64,000 nucleotides of DNA from Bacteroidetes bacterium CG2_30_33_31 (lineage in GTDB: Bacteria > Bacteroidota > Bacteroidia > Bacteroidales > UBA1556): the NCBI GenBank assembly GCA_001872625.1, contig MNXP01000050.1, positions 62,001 to 126,000 on the forward strand, read 5' to 3'. Made by a program: the position numbers and the translations under genes. The notes beneath the pieces were generated by a model. The model was not told the DNA's origin. It was given only the letters and a program-made list of their open reading frames with translations, and searched no databases. Below are positions 43,033 to 52,911 of the stretch, one piece after another (positions within the stretch are counted from its first letter, which is position 1; each line of letters starts with the position of its first letter).

Positions 43033-44457
43033 ATGTCAGAATTAATGATTGAAAACATGCCATACAAAGTTGCAGATATTAATCTTGCAGCCTGGGGGCA
43101 AAAAGAAATTGAAATTTCGGAAAAAGAAATGCCAGGGCTTATGTCGCTGCGCGAAAAATATGGGAAAACACAGCCACTAAAAGGTGTAAGAATCTCTGGT
43201 TCTTTGCACATGACAATACAAACTGCTGTATTAATTCAAACTTTAACTGCTTTGGGCGCTGATGTTAGATGGGCAAGTTGTAATATTTTTTCCACTCAAG
43301 ATCATGCAGCTGCAGCAATTGCTGCCGCCGGAGTTCCTGTTTTTGCATGGAAAGGTGAAACATTAGAAGAATATTGGTGGTGTACTTTTCAAGCACTTTC
43401 CTTTCCAAATGGAAAAGGTCCACAACTTATTGTAGATGATGGTGGAGATGCTACACTTTTGATTCACAAAGGATTTGCAGCCGAAAACAACGCTGAAATT
43501 CTGAATGTTAATCCAGAAAGCATTGAAGAAGCTGAGATTTTAAGGCTTTTAAAAGCTACCTTGCAAGAAGATCCAACAAAATGGCATCGTGCTGTGCAAG
43601 ACTGGAAAGGTGTTTCTGAAGAAACCACCACAGGAGTTCATCGATTGTATCAAATGTTTGAAAAAGGGCAACTTCTTATTCCTGCTATCAACGTAAATGA
43701 TTCAGTTACTAAATCAAAATTTGATAATCTTTATGGTTGTCGCGAATCTTTAGCTGATGGTATAAAAAGAGCTACCGACGTTATGATTGCTGGAAAAGTT
43801 GTTGTAGTAGCAGGTTATGGTGATGTTGGCAAAGGCTGCGCATTTTCAATGAAATCTTATGGAGCTCGCGTTATAGTTACAGAAATTGACCCAATTTGTG
43901 CACTTCAAGCATCTATGGAAGGATTTGAAGTTACTACCATGGAAGATGCTATTTCTGAAGGAAATATTTTTGTTACAACTACTGGCAACAGAGATATTAT
44001 CACTGCTAAACACATGTCGGATATGAAAGATCAAGCAATAGTTTGTAATATTGGCCATTTCGATAATGAGATTCAAGTATCACAATTAGAGAAAATTAAA
44101 GGCATTCAGAAGATAAATATCAAACCTCAAGTTGATGAATATAAATTCACTGATGGCCATTCTATTTTTCTATTGGCTGAAGGAAGACTTGTTAATTTAG
44201 GATGTGCAACAGGTCATCCATCGTTTGTAATGAGCAATTCATTTACAAATCAAACACTTGCACAGATTGACTTATGGGAAAAACGCAATGAATATAAAAT
44301 CGGCGTTTATCGTCTTCCCAAATATCTTGATGAAGAAGTAGCAAGATTGCACCTCGAAAAAATTGGTGTGAAACTAACTGTTTTGACTAAAGAACAAGCA
44401 GATTATCTTGGAGTATCTCAAAATGGACCTTACAAAGCTGACCACTACAGATATTAA
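43033..44457 (+). CDS. ahcY: Adenosylhomocysteinase (SAH hydrolase)
   Basis: A 474-residue cytosolic enzyme that splits S-adenosylhomocysteine into homocysteine and adenosine, clearing the inhibitor of methyltransferases. Signatures are [72 protein letters not shown] and the NAD-binding [20 protein letters not shown] (G261-G268). The C-terminus is [11 protein letters not shown] with the conserved Lys-Tyr that closes over NAD. It includes the extra segment of the longer bacterial/plant type. It is a single gene with its own promoter and terminator. Confidence 0.98.
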   Translation: MSELMIENMPYKVADINLAAWGQKEIEISEKEMPGLMSLREKYGKTQPLKGVRISGSLHMTIQTAVLIQTLTALGADVRWASCNIFSTQDHAAAAIAAAGVPVFAWKGETLEEYWWCTFQALSFPNGKGPQLIVDDGGDATLLIHKGFAAENNAEILNVNPESIEEAEILRLLKATLQEDPTKWHRAVQDWKGVSEETTTGVHRLYQMFEKGQLLIPAINVNDSVTKSKFDNLYGCRESLADGIKRATDVMIAGKVVVVAGYGDVGKGCAFSMKSYGARVIVTEIDPICALQASMEGFEVTTMEDAISEGNIFVTTTGNRDIITAKHMSDMKDQAIVCNIGHFDNEIQVSQLEKIKGIQKINIKPQVDEYKFTDGHSIFLLAEGRLVNLGCATGHPSFVMSNSFTNQTLAQIDLWEKRNEYKIGVYRLPKYLDEEVARLHLEKIGVKLTVLTKEQADYLGVSQNGPYKADHYRY

Positions 44458-44479
44458 TAATTATTTGAAATTTATGGAT

Positions 44480-44516
44480 AATGAGCTTAGTGAATTTCAC
44501 TGAGCTCATTTTGTTT
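44480..44516 (+). terminator. Rho-independent terminator of ahcY
   Basis: A 14-bp stem, 44480-44493 with 44497-44510 (one T-G pair), loop ATT, then TTGTTTT. It lies 22 nt after the ahcY stop. Confidence 0.82.
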
Positions 44517-44556
44517 TAAAGTCAACAAATAATTATGGGATTGTTCAAAATATTTA

Positions 44557-44564
44557 TACTTTTG
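44557..44564 (+). promoter_or_regulatory. -7 promoter element (TACTTTTG) for the small winged-helix gene
   Basis: Exact TAnnTTTG, 25 nt before the ATG at 44590 and downstream of the ahcY terminator. Confidence 0.6.
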
Positions 44565-44589
44565 CAAAACAAACCAAACACTAAACATT

Positions 44590-44766
44590 ATGGAATCCGC
44601 GGAAAAAATAATAGAAACTCTGAAAAATTCTTCAGAACCAATGAAAACCAGCGAAATAGCAGTAGCTACAGGCATTGATAAAAAAATTGTAGATAAAGAA
44701 ATAAAAAACCTTAGCACAAAAAATATAATTCATTCGCCTAAAAGATGTTACTATTCTATGAAATAA
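44590..44766 (+). CDS. Small winged helix-turn-helix protein
   Basis: A 58-residue protein. Its sequence falls into helix 1 (ESAEKIIETLKNSSEP), helix 2 and recognition helix (KTSEIAVATGIDKKIVDKEI), and a wing (IIHSPKRCYYSM). This is the compact winged-HTH pattern seen in MarR-like and RNA polymerase-linked small DNA-binding proteins. A good promoter and an ATG lie 25 nt apart, codon use looks normal, and the frame fills the gap after the ahcY terminator. It is probably a transcription regulator; the target is unknown. Similar small proteins ending SPKRCYY occur in other Bacteroidota from memory. Confidence 0.75.
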   Translation: MESAEKIIETLKNSSEPMKTSEIAVATGIDKKIVDKEIKNLSTKNIIHSPKRCYYSMK

Positions 44767-44842
44767 CATAGATTTTGTAAACTTTTTAGACTTTAATTTG
44801 TCAAAAAAAACATAAATACATTAAAATATTAAAACATTAAGT

Positions 44843-45280
44843 ATGAAACTTAAGTATTATTTATCCTTACTAACAATTTTCTTTTTAGTTTCTTTCATTT
44901 CAAGCCAAAATCCTCAACCTGATAAGAGATTATTAGATTATTTTGGACAAGAGAAATTGGATATTCTCATGAAAAATAGCCCCGACATAATTTATTATTA
45001 TAATTTCTATCTCGATAATTCTTGGATAATAGAAGAATTACCGCAAGAAAAATTAAATTCAAAGAGTATTTTGGGAGTAATTTCATTAGCTACAAATAGT
45101 TCTGGAAATATCGATTTACAAAATATTAATATTCTTAAATTAAATATCAAAAGAGAATATTATTCTAAAACATATTATAGAATAGCTAATACTAATAAAG
45201 TCCTTATTTTTTTATCAGAAGAGGAATTTATGAAAAATTATAACAAACACAGAAAAAGTTTAGGACTAATAAAAGAATAA
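44843..45280 (+). CDS. Small secreted hypothetical protein
   Basis: A 145-residue protein with a clear signal peptide (about 1-21: LSLLTIFFLVSFISS). The mature domain is about 124 residues, rich in Asn, Ile and Tyr (PDKRLLDYFGQEKLDILMKN, IIYYYNFYLDNSWI). No family motif recognised. It lies 4 nt upstream of the large T9SS cargo gene in the same direction, so it may be its partner, chaperone or a periplasmic accessory protein. That is inference from gene order only. Confidence 0.65.
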   Translation: MKLKYYLSLLTIFFLVSFISSQNPQPDKRLLDYFGQEKLDILMKNSPDIIYYYNFYLDNSWIIEELPQEKLNSKSILGVISLATNSSGNIDLQNINILKLNIKREYYSKTYYRIANTNKVLIFLSEEEFMKNYNKHRKSLGLIKE

Positions 45281-45284
45281 AAAA

Positions 45285-47873
45285 ATGAAAAGATACATTT
45301 ACTTTTTTTGCACAGTGTGGCTTCTTTCTGTAAATTCAATTTCAGCACAAACGTATAATATGGCTTCAATAAATAACCAGACAATTTCAACTTGTACTGG
45401 GAATTTTTACGATAGTGGTGGGCCGTTAAATTCATATAATACATCTGAAAATTATACAGTAACATTTTGTCCTGGAACTGTTGGAGGCTATGTGCAATTA
45501 GATTTTACAACCTGGAATTTGGGTTCAGGTGATAACCTTGAAATCTTTGATGGACCAAACACTTCGGCAGTAAGTTTTGGAGTTTTCAATTCATCTTTAA
45601 GTCCTGTAGGGATGATAATTGGAGCATCAATTTTAAATCCAAGTGGTTGTATAACATTACATTGGACTTCAATAAGCTCCGCCCAAGGCTGGGCAGCGAC
45701 TTTACATTGCGGACTTCCTTGTCAGACATTTGCTGCAGGACTTCAATCCTCCATACCACCTTTTACACTTGATAGCGGCGTTTATTATATCGATGTTTGC
45801 AAAGGCGATACAATCTCTTTAAAAGGCAGAGGAGTATACTTATATAATGACTCTACCTATCACCAATCAGATACAACATCAACTTTTCAATGGAAATTTA
45901 GCAATGGATTTATAGATACAAATCAGACTATTACTTTTATTGCAGATACTATAAAAGGTTATAATATATATTTAACAATTTGGGATTCAAATGGTTGTAT
46001 GAGTTCAATTATGCCTAAAATCAGGTTGCGAGTCTCCACGATTCCGAGTTTTAATGGCACTACAGTTTTTGCCCATGATATTTGCCAAAATGATACTACA
46101 ACCTTTCTTGGAGTCGTCACACCAAAAAAATGGAAAGCTAATTCAGCATTAAATCATGCAGGCATAACATATTTGCCTGATGGCAGCGGTGCATCATACA
46201 CTTCCACTTTGGTATTTAACCAATTTGCGGTGGGACAAACAATTCAAAATGTGGCAAATATTATAGGAGTATGTGCTACGATGGAACATTCCTTTCTCGG
46301 CGACTTAAATATCATGATTACCTGCCCAAGTGGACAATCTACAACTCTAAAGCCCTTTCCAGGTGGTGGAGGTACATTTTTGGGTGAAGCTACCGATGGA
46401 AATGACCAACCAATTCCTGGTCTTGGATATGAATATTGCTGGAGACCAACTGGCACAACAACTATGCTTGGAGCCGTGGGATTTTATTCACATTCTTTTG
46501 TAGATAATCTCGGCGTTTCCTACACTAATGCTTCATATTTGCCGCCATCTACCAGTTATCCTCCAACATCAACTGCCACAGGACCTTTCCCTTTAGTAAA
46601 TTACTCACCGCAAACACCATTCACATCTTTGATTGGTTGTCCACTTAATGGAGCTTGGACAATTACTGTTACTGATAATTGGGCTATCGATAATGGTTAT
46701 ATTTTTAGTTGGGGAATACAATTTGCACAAAATGTGCTGCCAGTAGCTTGGTCTTATACCCCATCATTCACAACCAACTCGTGGAATCCTAATACTTATG
46801 TTGTAAATAACACTGGAAATTCTATCGTGATACAACCCACCGACACTGGTTCTTATACATATAAATATACAGTTGTAGATAATATGGGATGTTCCTACGA
46901 CACTTCTGTAACAATTGTTGTAGCACCTGTTCCAATTGTAAACTTAGGAAGTGATACAATAATTTGTGGTCAAACCATACTAACATTAGATGCAGGGAAC
47001 ACACCTTCAGGAAATACTTATAACTGGAGCACTGGAAGCACTAACCAAACTCAGTTGGTAAACATGAGCGGCTATTGGACAGTAACAGTTACCAATGGCA
47101 ATGCTAATGTAAATTGTACCGCTACCGACAGCATAAATATTCAGCAATTCCCATTAGCAACAGTAGATTTTGGTCCAGATACTTGTCTCACAGCATCCAG
47201 TTATACCCTTGACGCTAGAAACTCTACTGGGAATCCACCGTTTTTATATTTATGGAGCGATGGCTCAACTTCTCAAACATTAAATGTATCTAAATCAGGT
47301 ATTTATTCAGTTACTGTTGCTACTGATTTAAGTTCACCATGTTTGGAGAGTGACGAAATTCAAGTGATTCTTTTACCCGATACATTTATGGGAACCGATA
47401 GAGAATTTTGTGATTTTGAAGAACAATTGATTAGTCTTCCTACTGAAGAGCCAAGTGTAATCTATGGTTATCATTGGACTTATGATGGGAATCCTTATGG
47501 GGCTGATCTTAATTTTCTTGTGCTTAAAGATTTAGCTTTTGGCGATCATAAATTAGCTTTACAAATTGACGGTGGTTGTAAACAAGAGATAAATTTAAAA
47601 ATTAATGATTGCAAGATTATTATTCCAAACATTATTACTCCTAATGGTGATGGAAAAAATGATGCACTGTCAATTGATGGACTTGATAACTTTGAAAACA
47701 CCGAAATTAAAATCTATAATCGTTGGGGAAAACCTGTTTATGAATCAAAAAATTATCATAACAATGATTGGAATGGTGGAAATCTTGCAGATGGAGTTTA
47801 TTATTATATACTTCAACTTGCCAAAGGATCAATGCAAAAATATCAAGGAAGTATTACAATTATGAGAAATTAG
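45285..47873 (+). CDS. T9SS cargo: CUB, P-domain and Ig-like adhesin with type B sorting domain
   Basis: An 862-residue secreted protein. It has a signal peptide (about 1-22), a CUB domain (about 22-147: FYDSGGPLNSYNTSENYTVT, WAATLHCG), a beta-sandwich region (about 150-255) and a proprotein convertase P-like domain (about 290-490: MEHSFLGDLNIMITCPSGQS, LNGAWTITVTDNWAIDNGYI). PKD/Ig-like repeats follow (about 500-700) and a C-terminal gliding-motility sorting domain (TIGR04131 type, about 780-862: IIPNIITPNGDGKNDALSID, EIKIYNRWGKPVYESKNY, LADGVYYYIL). The last marks export by T9SS and cell-surface attachment or release. No protease catalytic site is seen, so adhesion is more likely. Confidence 0.87.
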   Translation: MKRYIYFFCTVWLLSVNSISAQTYNMASINNQTISTCTGNFYDSGGPLNSYNTSENYTVTFCPGTVGGYVQLDFTTWNLGSGDNLEIFDGPNTSAVSFGVFNSSLSPVGMIIGASILNPSGCITLHWTSISSAQGWAATLHCGLPCQTFAAGLQSSIPPFTLDSGVYYIDVCKGDTISLKGRGVYLYNDSTYHQSDTTSTFQWKFSNGFIDTNQTITFIADTIKGYNIYLTIWDSNGCMSSIMPKIRLRVSTIPSFNGTTVFAHDICQNDTTTFLGVVTPKKWKANSALNHAGITYLPDGSGASYTSTLVFNQFAVGQTIQNVANIIGVCATMEHSFLGDLNIMITCPSGQSTTLKPFPGGGGTFLGEATDGNDQPIPGLGYEYCWRPTGTTTMLGAVGFYSHSFVDNLGVSYTNASYLPPSTSYPPTSTATGPFPLVNYSPQTPFTSLIGCPLNGAWTITVTDNWAIDNGYIFSWGIQFAQNVLPVAWSYTPSFTTNSWNPNTYVVNNTGNSIVIQPTDTGSYTYKYTVVDNMGCSYDTSVTIVVAPVPIVNLGSDTIICGQTILTLDAGNTPSGNTYNWSTGSTNQTQLVNMSGYWTVTVTNGNANVNCTATDSINIQQFPLATVDFGPDTCLTASSYTLDARNSTGNPPFLYLWSDGSTSQTLNVSKSGIYSVTVATDLSSPCLESDEIQVILLPDTFMGTDREFCDFEEQLISLPTEEPSVIYGYHWTYDGNPYGADLNFLVLKDLAFGDHKLALQIDGGCKQEINLKINDCKIIIPNIITPNGDGKNDALSIDGLDNFENTEIKIYNRWGKPVYESKNYHNNDWNGGNLADGVYYYILQLAKGSMQKYQGSITIMRN

Positions 47874-47894
47874 TATAGATTATTTAATTAAGTT

Positions 47895-47940
47895 AAAGCT
47901 CCTTAAAATTTAAATTTATAAATTCTATGGAGCTTTTTTT
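47895..47940 (+). terminator. Rho-independent terminator of the T9SS cargo gene
   Basis: AAAGCTCC (47895-47902) pairs with GGAGCTTT (47929-47936), enclosing a 26-nt AT-rich loop, followed by a T tract. Confidence 0.65.
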
Positions 47941-47996
47941 TTGAGAAAATTGAATAGTTATTGCATAAAAATTATATCGTAGAGTGATTATTTTGG

Positions 47997-48004
47997 TACA
48001 TTTG
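47997..48004 (+). promoter_or_regulatory. -7 promoter element (TACATTTG) for the mpl operon
   Basis: Exact TAnnTTTG, 78 nt before the ATG at 48082. Confidence 0.5.
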
Positions 48005-48081
48005 CTCAATACATTTAATAATGAGACCAGTAAATGTAATTTTAAATTTATTATGTAATAACTGAAAAGCACTTTTAATTT

Positions 48082-49473
48082 ATGAAGAGAAGAGTACATT
48101 TTATTGCAATTGGAGGAAGTGCCATGCACAATTTAGCAATTGCCTTGCAAAAAAAAGATTATATAGTAACAGGAAGTGACGATGAAATTTTTGAACCAGC
48201 TCGCGGAAATCTTTTAAAATATGGCATTCTTCCAGAATCAATCGGCTGGGATGCCAATAAAATTAATACAGATATTGACGAGATAATCCTAGGAATGCAT
48301 GCCAGAGCCGATAATCCTGAACTTCTAAAAGCACAAGAATTAGGGCTTAAAATATATTCATATCCAGAATATCTCTACGAACAATCAAAAGATAAAGTGC
48401 GCGTGGTGATTGGCGGAAGTCATGGCAAAACTACCATTACAGCTATGATTTTACATGTTTTGGCTGCAAGAAAAATCGACTGTGATTATATGGTTGGCGC
48501 AAAACTCGAAGGATTTGAAGTGATGGTAAAACTTACAAAAGAAGCTAAAATAATGATTATTGAAGGCGATGAATATCTTACCTCTCCTATCGACAGACGA
48601 CCGAAATTTCATTTGTATATGCCTAATATTGCTCTTATTAGCGGTATTGCTTGGGATCATATAAATGTTTTTCCAACATTTGAAATTTATGTAGAACAAT
48701 TCCAAAAATTCATTGAGTTAATTGACAAAAATGGCAGTCTAATATATTGTGAAAATGATTCCATTCTTAAAGACATAGCTAAAAAAACATCTCCTGAACT
48801 TCATAAGATTCCTTACGATATTTTGCCTTATAGCATTGATGATAAAGGCACAACAAGCATAAAAACAACATTTGGAGACTATAAACTAAAAGTATTTGGA
48901 GAGCACAATCTTTCAAACATTAATGGAGCCAAACAAGTTTGTAATCAGTTAGGAATTAGCGATAAAGATTTCTTTGAAGCAATTATTTCCTTTCCTGGCG
49001 CATCAAACAGATTGGAATTAGTAGAAGAAAATAATGAGACAAAAATTTTCAAAGATTTCGCTCACTCACCATCCAAGCTAAAGGCAACCACTAAAGCTGT
49101 AAAGCAACAATTTAAAAATCATAAACTTGTAGCTGCAATGGAACTTCACACATTCAGCTCATTAAATAGCGAATTTCTTAATCAATATGCTGGCGCAATG
49201 GATTCTCCAGATATAGCTTTGGTTTACTATAATCCTCATACAATTGAACATAAAATGCTCAAAGCAATCTCGAAAGAAGATGTTAAAAACGCATTCAAAA
49301 GAGATGATTTGCTGGTTTTTACAGACTCTGTTGAATTAAAAACCTATCTTTTAAATATAGATTATTCAGATAAAAACCTTCTTTTGATGAGTTCAGGCAA
49401 TTTCGACGGAATAAATCTCAAGGAGTTTGCAGAAAATATTTTAAAAAACAATATCAATACAATAAACCAATGA
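48082..49473 (+). CDS. mpl: UDP-MurNAc:L-Ala-D-Glu-meso-DAP ligase (Mpl)
   Basis: A 463-residue Mur ligase-type enzyme that joins recycled murein tripeptide to UDP-N-acetylmuramate. The N-terminal Rossmann domain starts VHFIAIGGSAMHNLAIALQK and has LGMHARADNPELLKAQELGL, which is Mpl-like (the HAR-DNPE loop) rather than MurC-like. The ATP loop is GGSHGKTTITAM (111-122). Later landmarks are IIEGDEYLTSP, GEHNLSNINGA and KDFAHSPSKLKATT. It implies meso-diaminopimelate peptidoglycan and murein recycling. Its last 4 nt overlap the C1 peptidase start. Confidence 0.88.
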   Translation: MKRRVHFIAIGGSAMHNLAIALQKKDYIVTGSDDEIFEPARGNLLKYGILPESIGWDANKINTDIDEIILGMHARADNPELLKAQELGLKIYSYPEYLYEQSKDKVRVVIGGSHGKTTITAMILHVLAARKIDCDYMVGAKLEGFEVMVKLTKEAKIMIIEGDEYLTSPIDRRPKFHLYMPNIALISGIAWDHINVFPTFEIYVEQFQKFIELIDKNGSLIYCENDSILKDIAKKTSPELHKIPYDILPYSIDDKGTTSIKTTFGDYKLKVFGEHNLSNINGAKQVCNQLGISDKDFFEAIISFPGASNRLELVEENNETKIFKDFAHSPSKLKATTKAVKQQFKNHKLVAAMELHTFSSLNSEFLNQYAGAMDSPDIALVYYNPHTIEHKMLKAISKEDVKNAFKRDDLLVFTDSVELKTYLLNIDYSDKNLLLMSSGNFDGINLKEFAENILKNNINTINQ

Positions 49474-50672
49474 AAACAACAATCATAATTGCCATAATTT
49501 TTATATTATCAATAATTCCAGAATTAACTTTTTCTCAAAAAATCGAAAACAAAGTCGATTCATTTGCATTCAAAACAATTTCAGACATTCAAACTACATC
49601 GGTCAAAAACCAATATAAATCTGGAACTTGTTGGAGTTTTGCAACAACTTCCTTTGTTGAAACTGAAATTCTAAGGATTACAGGCAACAAACTTGATTTA
49701 TCAGAAATTTATAATGTTTATTACGCATATATAGCTAAATCTGAAAGCTTTACACGTCTTCATGGAAATGCCAACTTCGGCCCTGGTGGTCAAGCACATG
49801 ATGTACTGGATGTGATAAAAAAATATGGATTGGTACAAGAAAATGATTTTACAGCCTTAGACTATGGCACCGATAAGCATGAACATGGCGAAATTGACCA
49901 AGTTTTATTAAGTTTTATTAAGTCAATAGTGGATAACAAAAACGGCGTGCTTTCAACCGCATGGCATAAATCTTTTGCCCAAATTATGCAATCTTATTTA
50001 GGAACAATCCCAGAAAAAGTAAGCTTCGATGGAGTTCAAATGACAGCATCACAGCTTCGAGATAAACTGAAGTTTAACCCTGAAGATTACATTGAACTAA
50101 GCTCATATACTCATCATCCATTTTATGAGAAATTTAGATTGGAAATACCTGATAACTGGTCATTTAACGCAAATTATTACAACTTGCCAATTGATGAATT
50201 AATGCAAATAATTGATTATGCATTAAAAAATAATTATTCTGTTTGTTGGGATGGTGATGTAAGCGAAAGAGGTTTTTCGCATTCAAATGGAGTCGCCATA
50301 ATACCAGAAAATAAAATTGAAAATTTAAGTAATACTGAAAGAGCTAAATGGGAAAATATTACCGAGAAAATACTGAAAGATGATGCATATAACTTCAAAA
50401 AACCTGTTCCAGAAAAACAAATAACTCAAGAAATGCGACAATTTAATTTTGATAACTACAGCACAACCGACGACCATCTGATGCATCTAACTGGTATTGT
50501 TGAAGATCAAAATGGAACAATTTATTACAAGACAAAAAACTCCTGGGGAGAAAGCAACAAATTTGGAGGATATTTGAATATGTCGAAGCCTTATGTTGAG
50601 CTAAACACAATTTCCATTATGGTTCATAAGGATGCTATTCCTAAGGATTTAAGAAAAAAGCTCAAGCTATAA
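49470..50672 (+). CDS. C1B cysteine peptidase, aminopeptidase C/bleomycin hydrolase family
   Basis: A 400-residue papain-fold peptidase with a signal peptide (about 1-22), unlike the cytosolic PepC. The catalytic Cys54 lies in YKSGTCWSFATTSFVE, His336 in DDHLMHLTGIV and Asn357 in YKTKNSWGE. NANFGPGGQAHDVLDVIKKY and SVCWDGDVSERGFSHSNGVA are typical of C1B. It probably trims peptides in the periplasm. The 4-nt overlap with mpl suggests joint use in cell-wall peptide recycling, but the pairing may be only transcriptional. A long hairpin follows. Confidence 0.9.
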   Translation: MKTTIIIAIIFILSIIPELTFSQKIENKVDSFAFKTISDIQTTSVKNQYKSGTCWSFATTSFVETEILRITGNKLDLSEIYNVYYAYIAKSESFTRLHGNANFGPGGQAHDVLDVIKKYGLVQENDFTALDYGTDKHEHGEIDQVLLSFIKSIVDNKNGVLSTAWHKSFAQIMQSYLGTIPEKVSFDGVQMTASQLRDKLKFNPEDYIELSSYTHHPFYEKFRLEIPDNWSFNANYYNLPIDELMQIIDYALKNNYSVCWDGDVSERGFSHSNGVAIIPENKIENLSNTERAKWENITEKILKDDAYNFKKPVPEKQITQEMRQFNFDNYSTTDDHLMHLTGIVEDQNGTIYYKTKNSWGESNKFGGYLNMSKPYVELNTISIMVHKDAIPKDLRKKLKL

Positions 50673-50679
50673 ATTAAAT

Positions 50680-50718
50680 AATCGAAGCAGAAAATACTGA
50701 GTATTTTCTGCTTCGATT
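50680..50718 (+). terminator. Long terminator-like hairpin after the C1 peptidase gene
   Basis: An 18-bp perfect stem, 50680-50697 with 50701-50718, loop TGA. The downstream T content is modest (TTCTAATC), so it may also serve in RNA stability. Confidence 0.7.
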
Positions 50719-50838
50719 TCTAATCATTGCATTATATCAATAAAAATCATGTATAAAATTTTATGAATTATACTTGAGCCTATACTTTTTTATATAGATT
50801 AGCAGCTCGAAACATTCAATTTAAAGTACTAATATACA

Positions 50839-52908
50839 ATGATAAATAATCAACTTATAAATCCATCGAGCATAGTAGTTGTAGGAGCATCAAACGACCT
50901 TCATAAACCTGGTGGCAAAATATTATACAATATCAAAGAGGGAAAATTCAAGGGAAATCTTTACGTTACCAACCTTAATGAGGAAGAAGTTCAAGGTATA
51001 AAAAGTTTTAAAGATATCCATAATTTACCAAAGGTAGATTTAGCTGTAATTGCAATTCCCGCGAAATATACTCCAGAAACCATAAAAGTTTTAGTTGAAG
51101 AAAAAAATACAAAAGCATTTATTATAATTTCAGCAGGATTTGGAGAAGAGAGTGCCGAAGGCAAAGCGTTAGAAGAAAGCATTGTAAAAATGATAAATTC
51201 AGTCAATGGCGCTTTAATTGGACCAAATTGTACTGGAGTATTAAATCACAATCATCACAGCATTTTTACTAAACCCATTCCTAAACTTCAAAGTAAAGGT
51301 GTAGATTTTATTTCTGGTTCGGGAGCTACTGCATGTTTTATTTTAGAGTCGGGAATTCCTAAAGGACTAAGTTTCTCCTCTGTTTATACCGTCGGAAATT
51401 CAGCACAAATAGGCGTTGAAGAGATTTTAGAATTTATGGACTTAAATTTCGATGCAAACAAATCCTCCAGAGTAAAGCTGCTCTATATCGAAAATATTCG
51501 CCAGCCTCAGAAACTTCTTAAGCATTCAAAGTCACTAATAATAAAAGGCTGCAGAATAGCTGCTATAAAAGCAGGAGGTTCTGAAGCTGGAAGTCGCGCA
51601 GCATCATCGCATACTGGTGCTTTGGCGAGTTCTGATATGGCAGTTGATGCACTCTTTAAAAAAGCCGGAATTGTTAGATGCTTTGGTCGTGAAGAATTGA
51701 TGAATGTTGCTGCCGTATTTATGCATCCGGAAATAAAAGGCAAAAGAATAGCAATAATTACTCACGCTGGTGGCCCCGCTGTTATGCTTACTGACGCCTT
51801 AAGCAAAGGAGGCATGGAAGTTCCAAAAATTGAAGACAAATTAGCAGCTGAACTTCTATCCAATTTATTTCCAGGCTCTTCAGTAGCTAACCCTATAGAT
51901 TTTTTGGCAACTGGTACAGCTGCACAACTGGGAATTATTATAGATTTTGTTGAAAATAAAATGGACGATATAGACGCGATGGTCGTCATTTTTGGAACTC
52001 CTGGATTGGAAAGAGTATTTGATGTTTATGATTTACTCGATGAAAAAATGAGATCTTGCAAGAAACCAATTTTTCCTGTTTTACCATCAATTCTAACTGC
52101 AGAAGAAGAAATTAAAGATTTTTTGAATAAAGGTCGCATTAACTTTCCCGACGAAGTGAATTTAGGAAATGCCATGACAAAAACTTATTTCTCTTCAAAA
52201 CCCTTGGCAAAAAAATATAATTACCCTGAGGTTGATGAAGGCCGTATAAGAAGCATAATAGATTTTACAGAAGATGATGGCTATTTAAATCCAACCTCAG
52301 TTACTGCGCTATTAGACGCTGTGGGCATCGAAAGGGCAAAAGAATCTGTAGCCAGTAATATGGAAACTGCTCTGGAAAAAGCCCATGTGATGGGATATCC
52401 TTTGGTTATGAAAGTGGTTGGTCCTGTTCATAAATCAGATGTTGGAGGAGTCACACTCAATGTCAATAGCGACAATCAGCTAAAAACTGAATTTCAAAGA
52501 ATGATGAAAATTGAAAATACCACAGCGATTTTATTACAGCAAATGCTTAGTGGAACGGAACTATTCGTTGGAGCAAAATATGAAAATAATTTTGGTCATA
52601 TTGTGCTTTGTGGTCTCGGAGGTATTTTTGTGGAAGTACTTAAAGATGTGTCATTTAATATGGTGCCCATAAGCAAATTAGAAGCCACTGAAATGATTCA
52701 AAGTTTAAAAGGTTATAAAATGATTCAAGGGGTTAGAGGGCAAAAAGGAGTGAATGAATTATTATTTGCAGCAACAATCGAGAAAGTGTCAGCCTTGCTT
52801 CACTTTGCTCCAGAGATTATTGAAATGGATATAAATCCTCTCTTAGGAAACCCAACAAAAGTTGTTGCAGTTGATGCAAGAATCAGAATTAAGAAAAATA
52901 TAATTTAA
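50839..52908 (+). CDS. ADP-forming acyl-CoA synthetase (acetate-CoA ligase type, fused subunits)
   Basis: A 689-residue NDP-forming acyl-CoA synthetase with alpha and beta parts in one chain. It has an N-terminal CoA-binding Rossmann domain (about 8-130: SSIVVVGASNDLHKPGGKIL) and a succinyl-CoA ligase-like domain (about 150-450) with the phosphorylated His258 in SRAASSHTGALASSD. A C-terminal ATP-grasp domain follows (about 475-689: YPLVMKVVGPVHKSDVGGVT, VLKDVSFNMVPISKLEA, EMDINPLLGN). It makes ATP from acetyl-CoA or other acyl-CoA in fermentation, or activates the acid. Substrate is unknown. It is first of three co-directional genes (3 nt and -4 nt spacings). Confidence 0.9.
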   Translation: MINNQLINPSSIVVVGASNDLHKPGGKILYNIKEGKFKGNLYVTNLNEEEVQGIKSFKDIHNLPKVDLAVIAIPAKYTPETIKVLVEEKNTKAFIIISAGFGEESAEGKALEESIVKMINSVNGALIGPNCTGVLNHNHHSIFTKPIPKLQSKGVDFISGSGATACFILESGIPKGLSFSSVYTVGNSAQIGVEEILEFMDLNFDANKSSRVKLLYIENIRQPQKLLKHSKSLIIKGCRIAAIKAGGSEAGSRAASSHTGALASSDMAVDALFKKAGIVRCFGREELMNVAAVFMHPEIKGKRIAIITHAGGPAVMLTDALSKGGMEVPKIEDKLAAELLSNLFPGSSVANPIDFLATGTAAQLGIIIDFVENKMDDIDAMVVIFGTPGLERVFDVYDLLDEKMRSCKKPIFPVLPSILTAEEEIKDFLNKGRINFPDEVNLGNAMTKTYFSSKPLAKKYNYPEVDEGRIRSIIDFTEDDGYLNPTSVTALLDAVGIERAKESVASNMETALEKAHVMGYPLVMKVVGPVHKSDVGGVTLNVNSDNQLKTEFQRMMKIENTTAILLQQMLSGTELFVGAKYENNFGHIVLCGLGGIFVEVLKDVSFNMVPISKLEATEMIQSLKGYKMIQGVRGQKGVNELLFAATIEKVSALLHFAPEIIEMDINPLLGNPTKVVAVDARIRIKKNII

Positions 52909-52911
52909 AAT

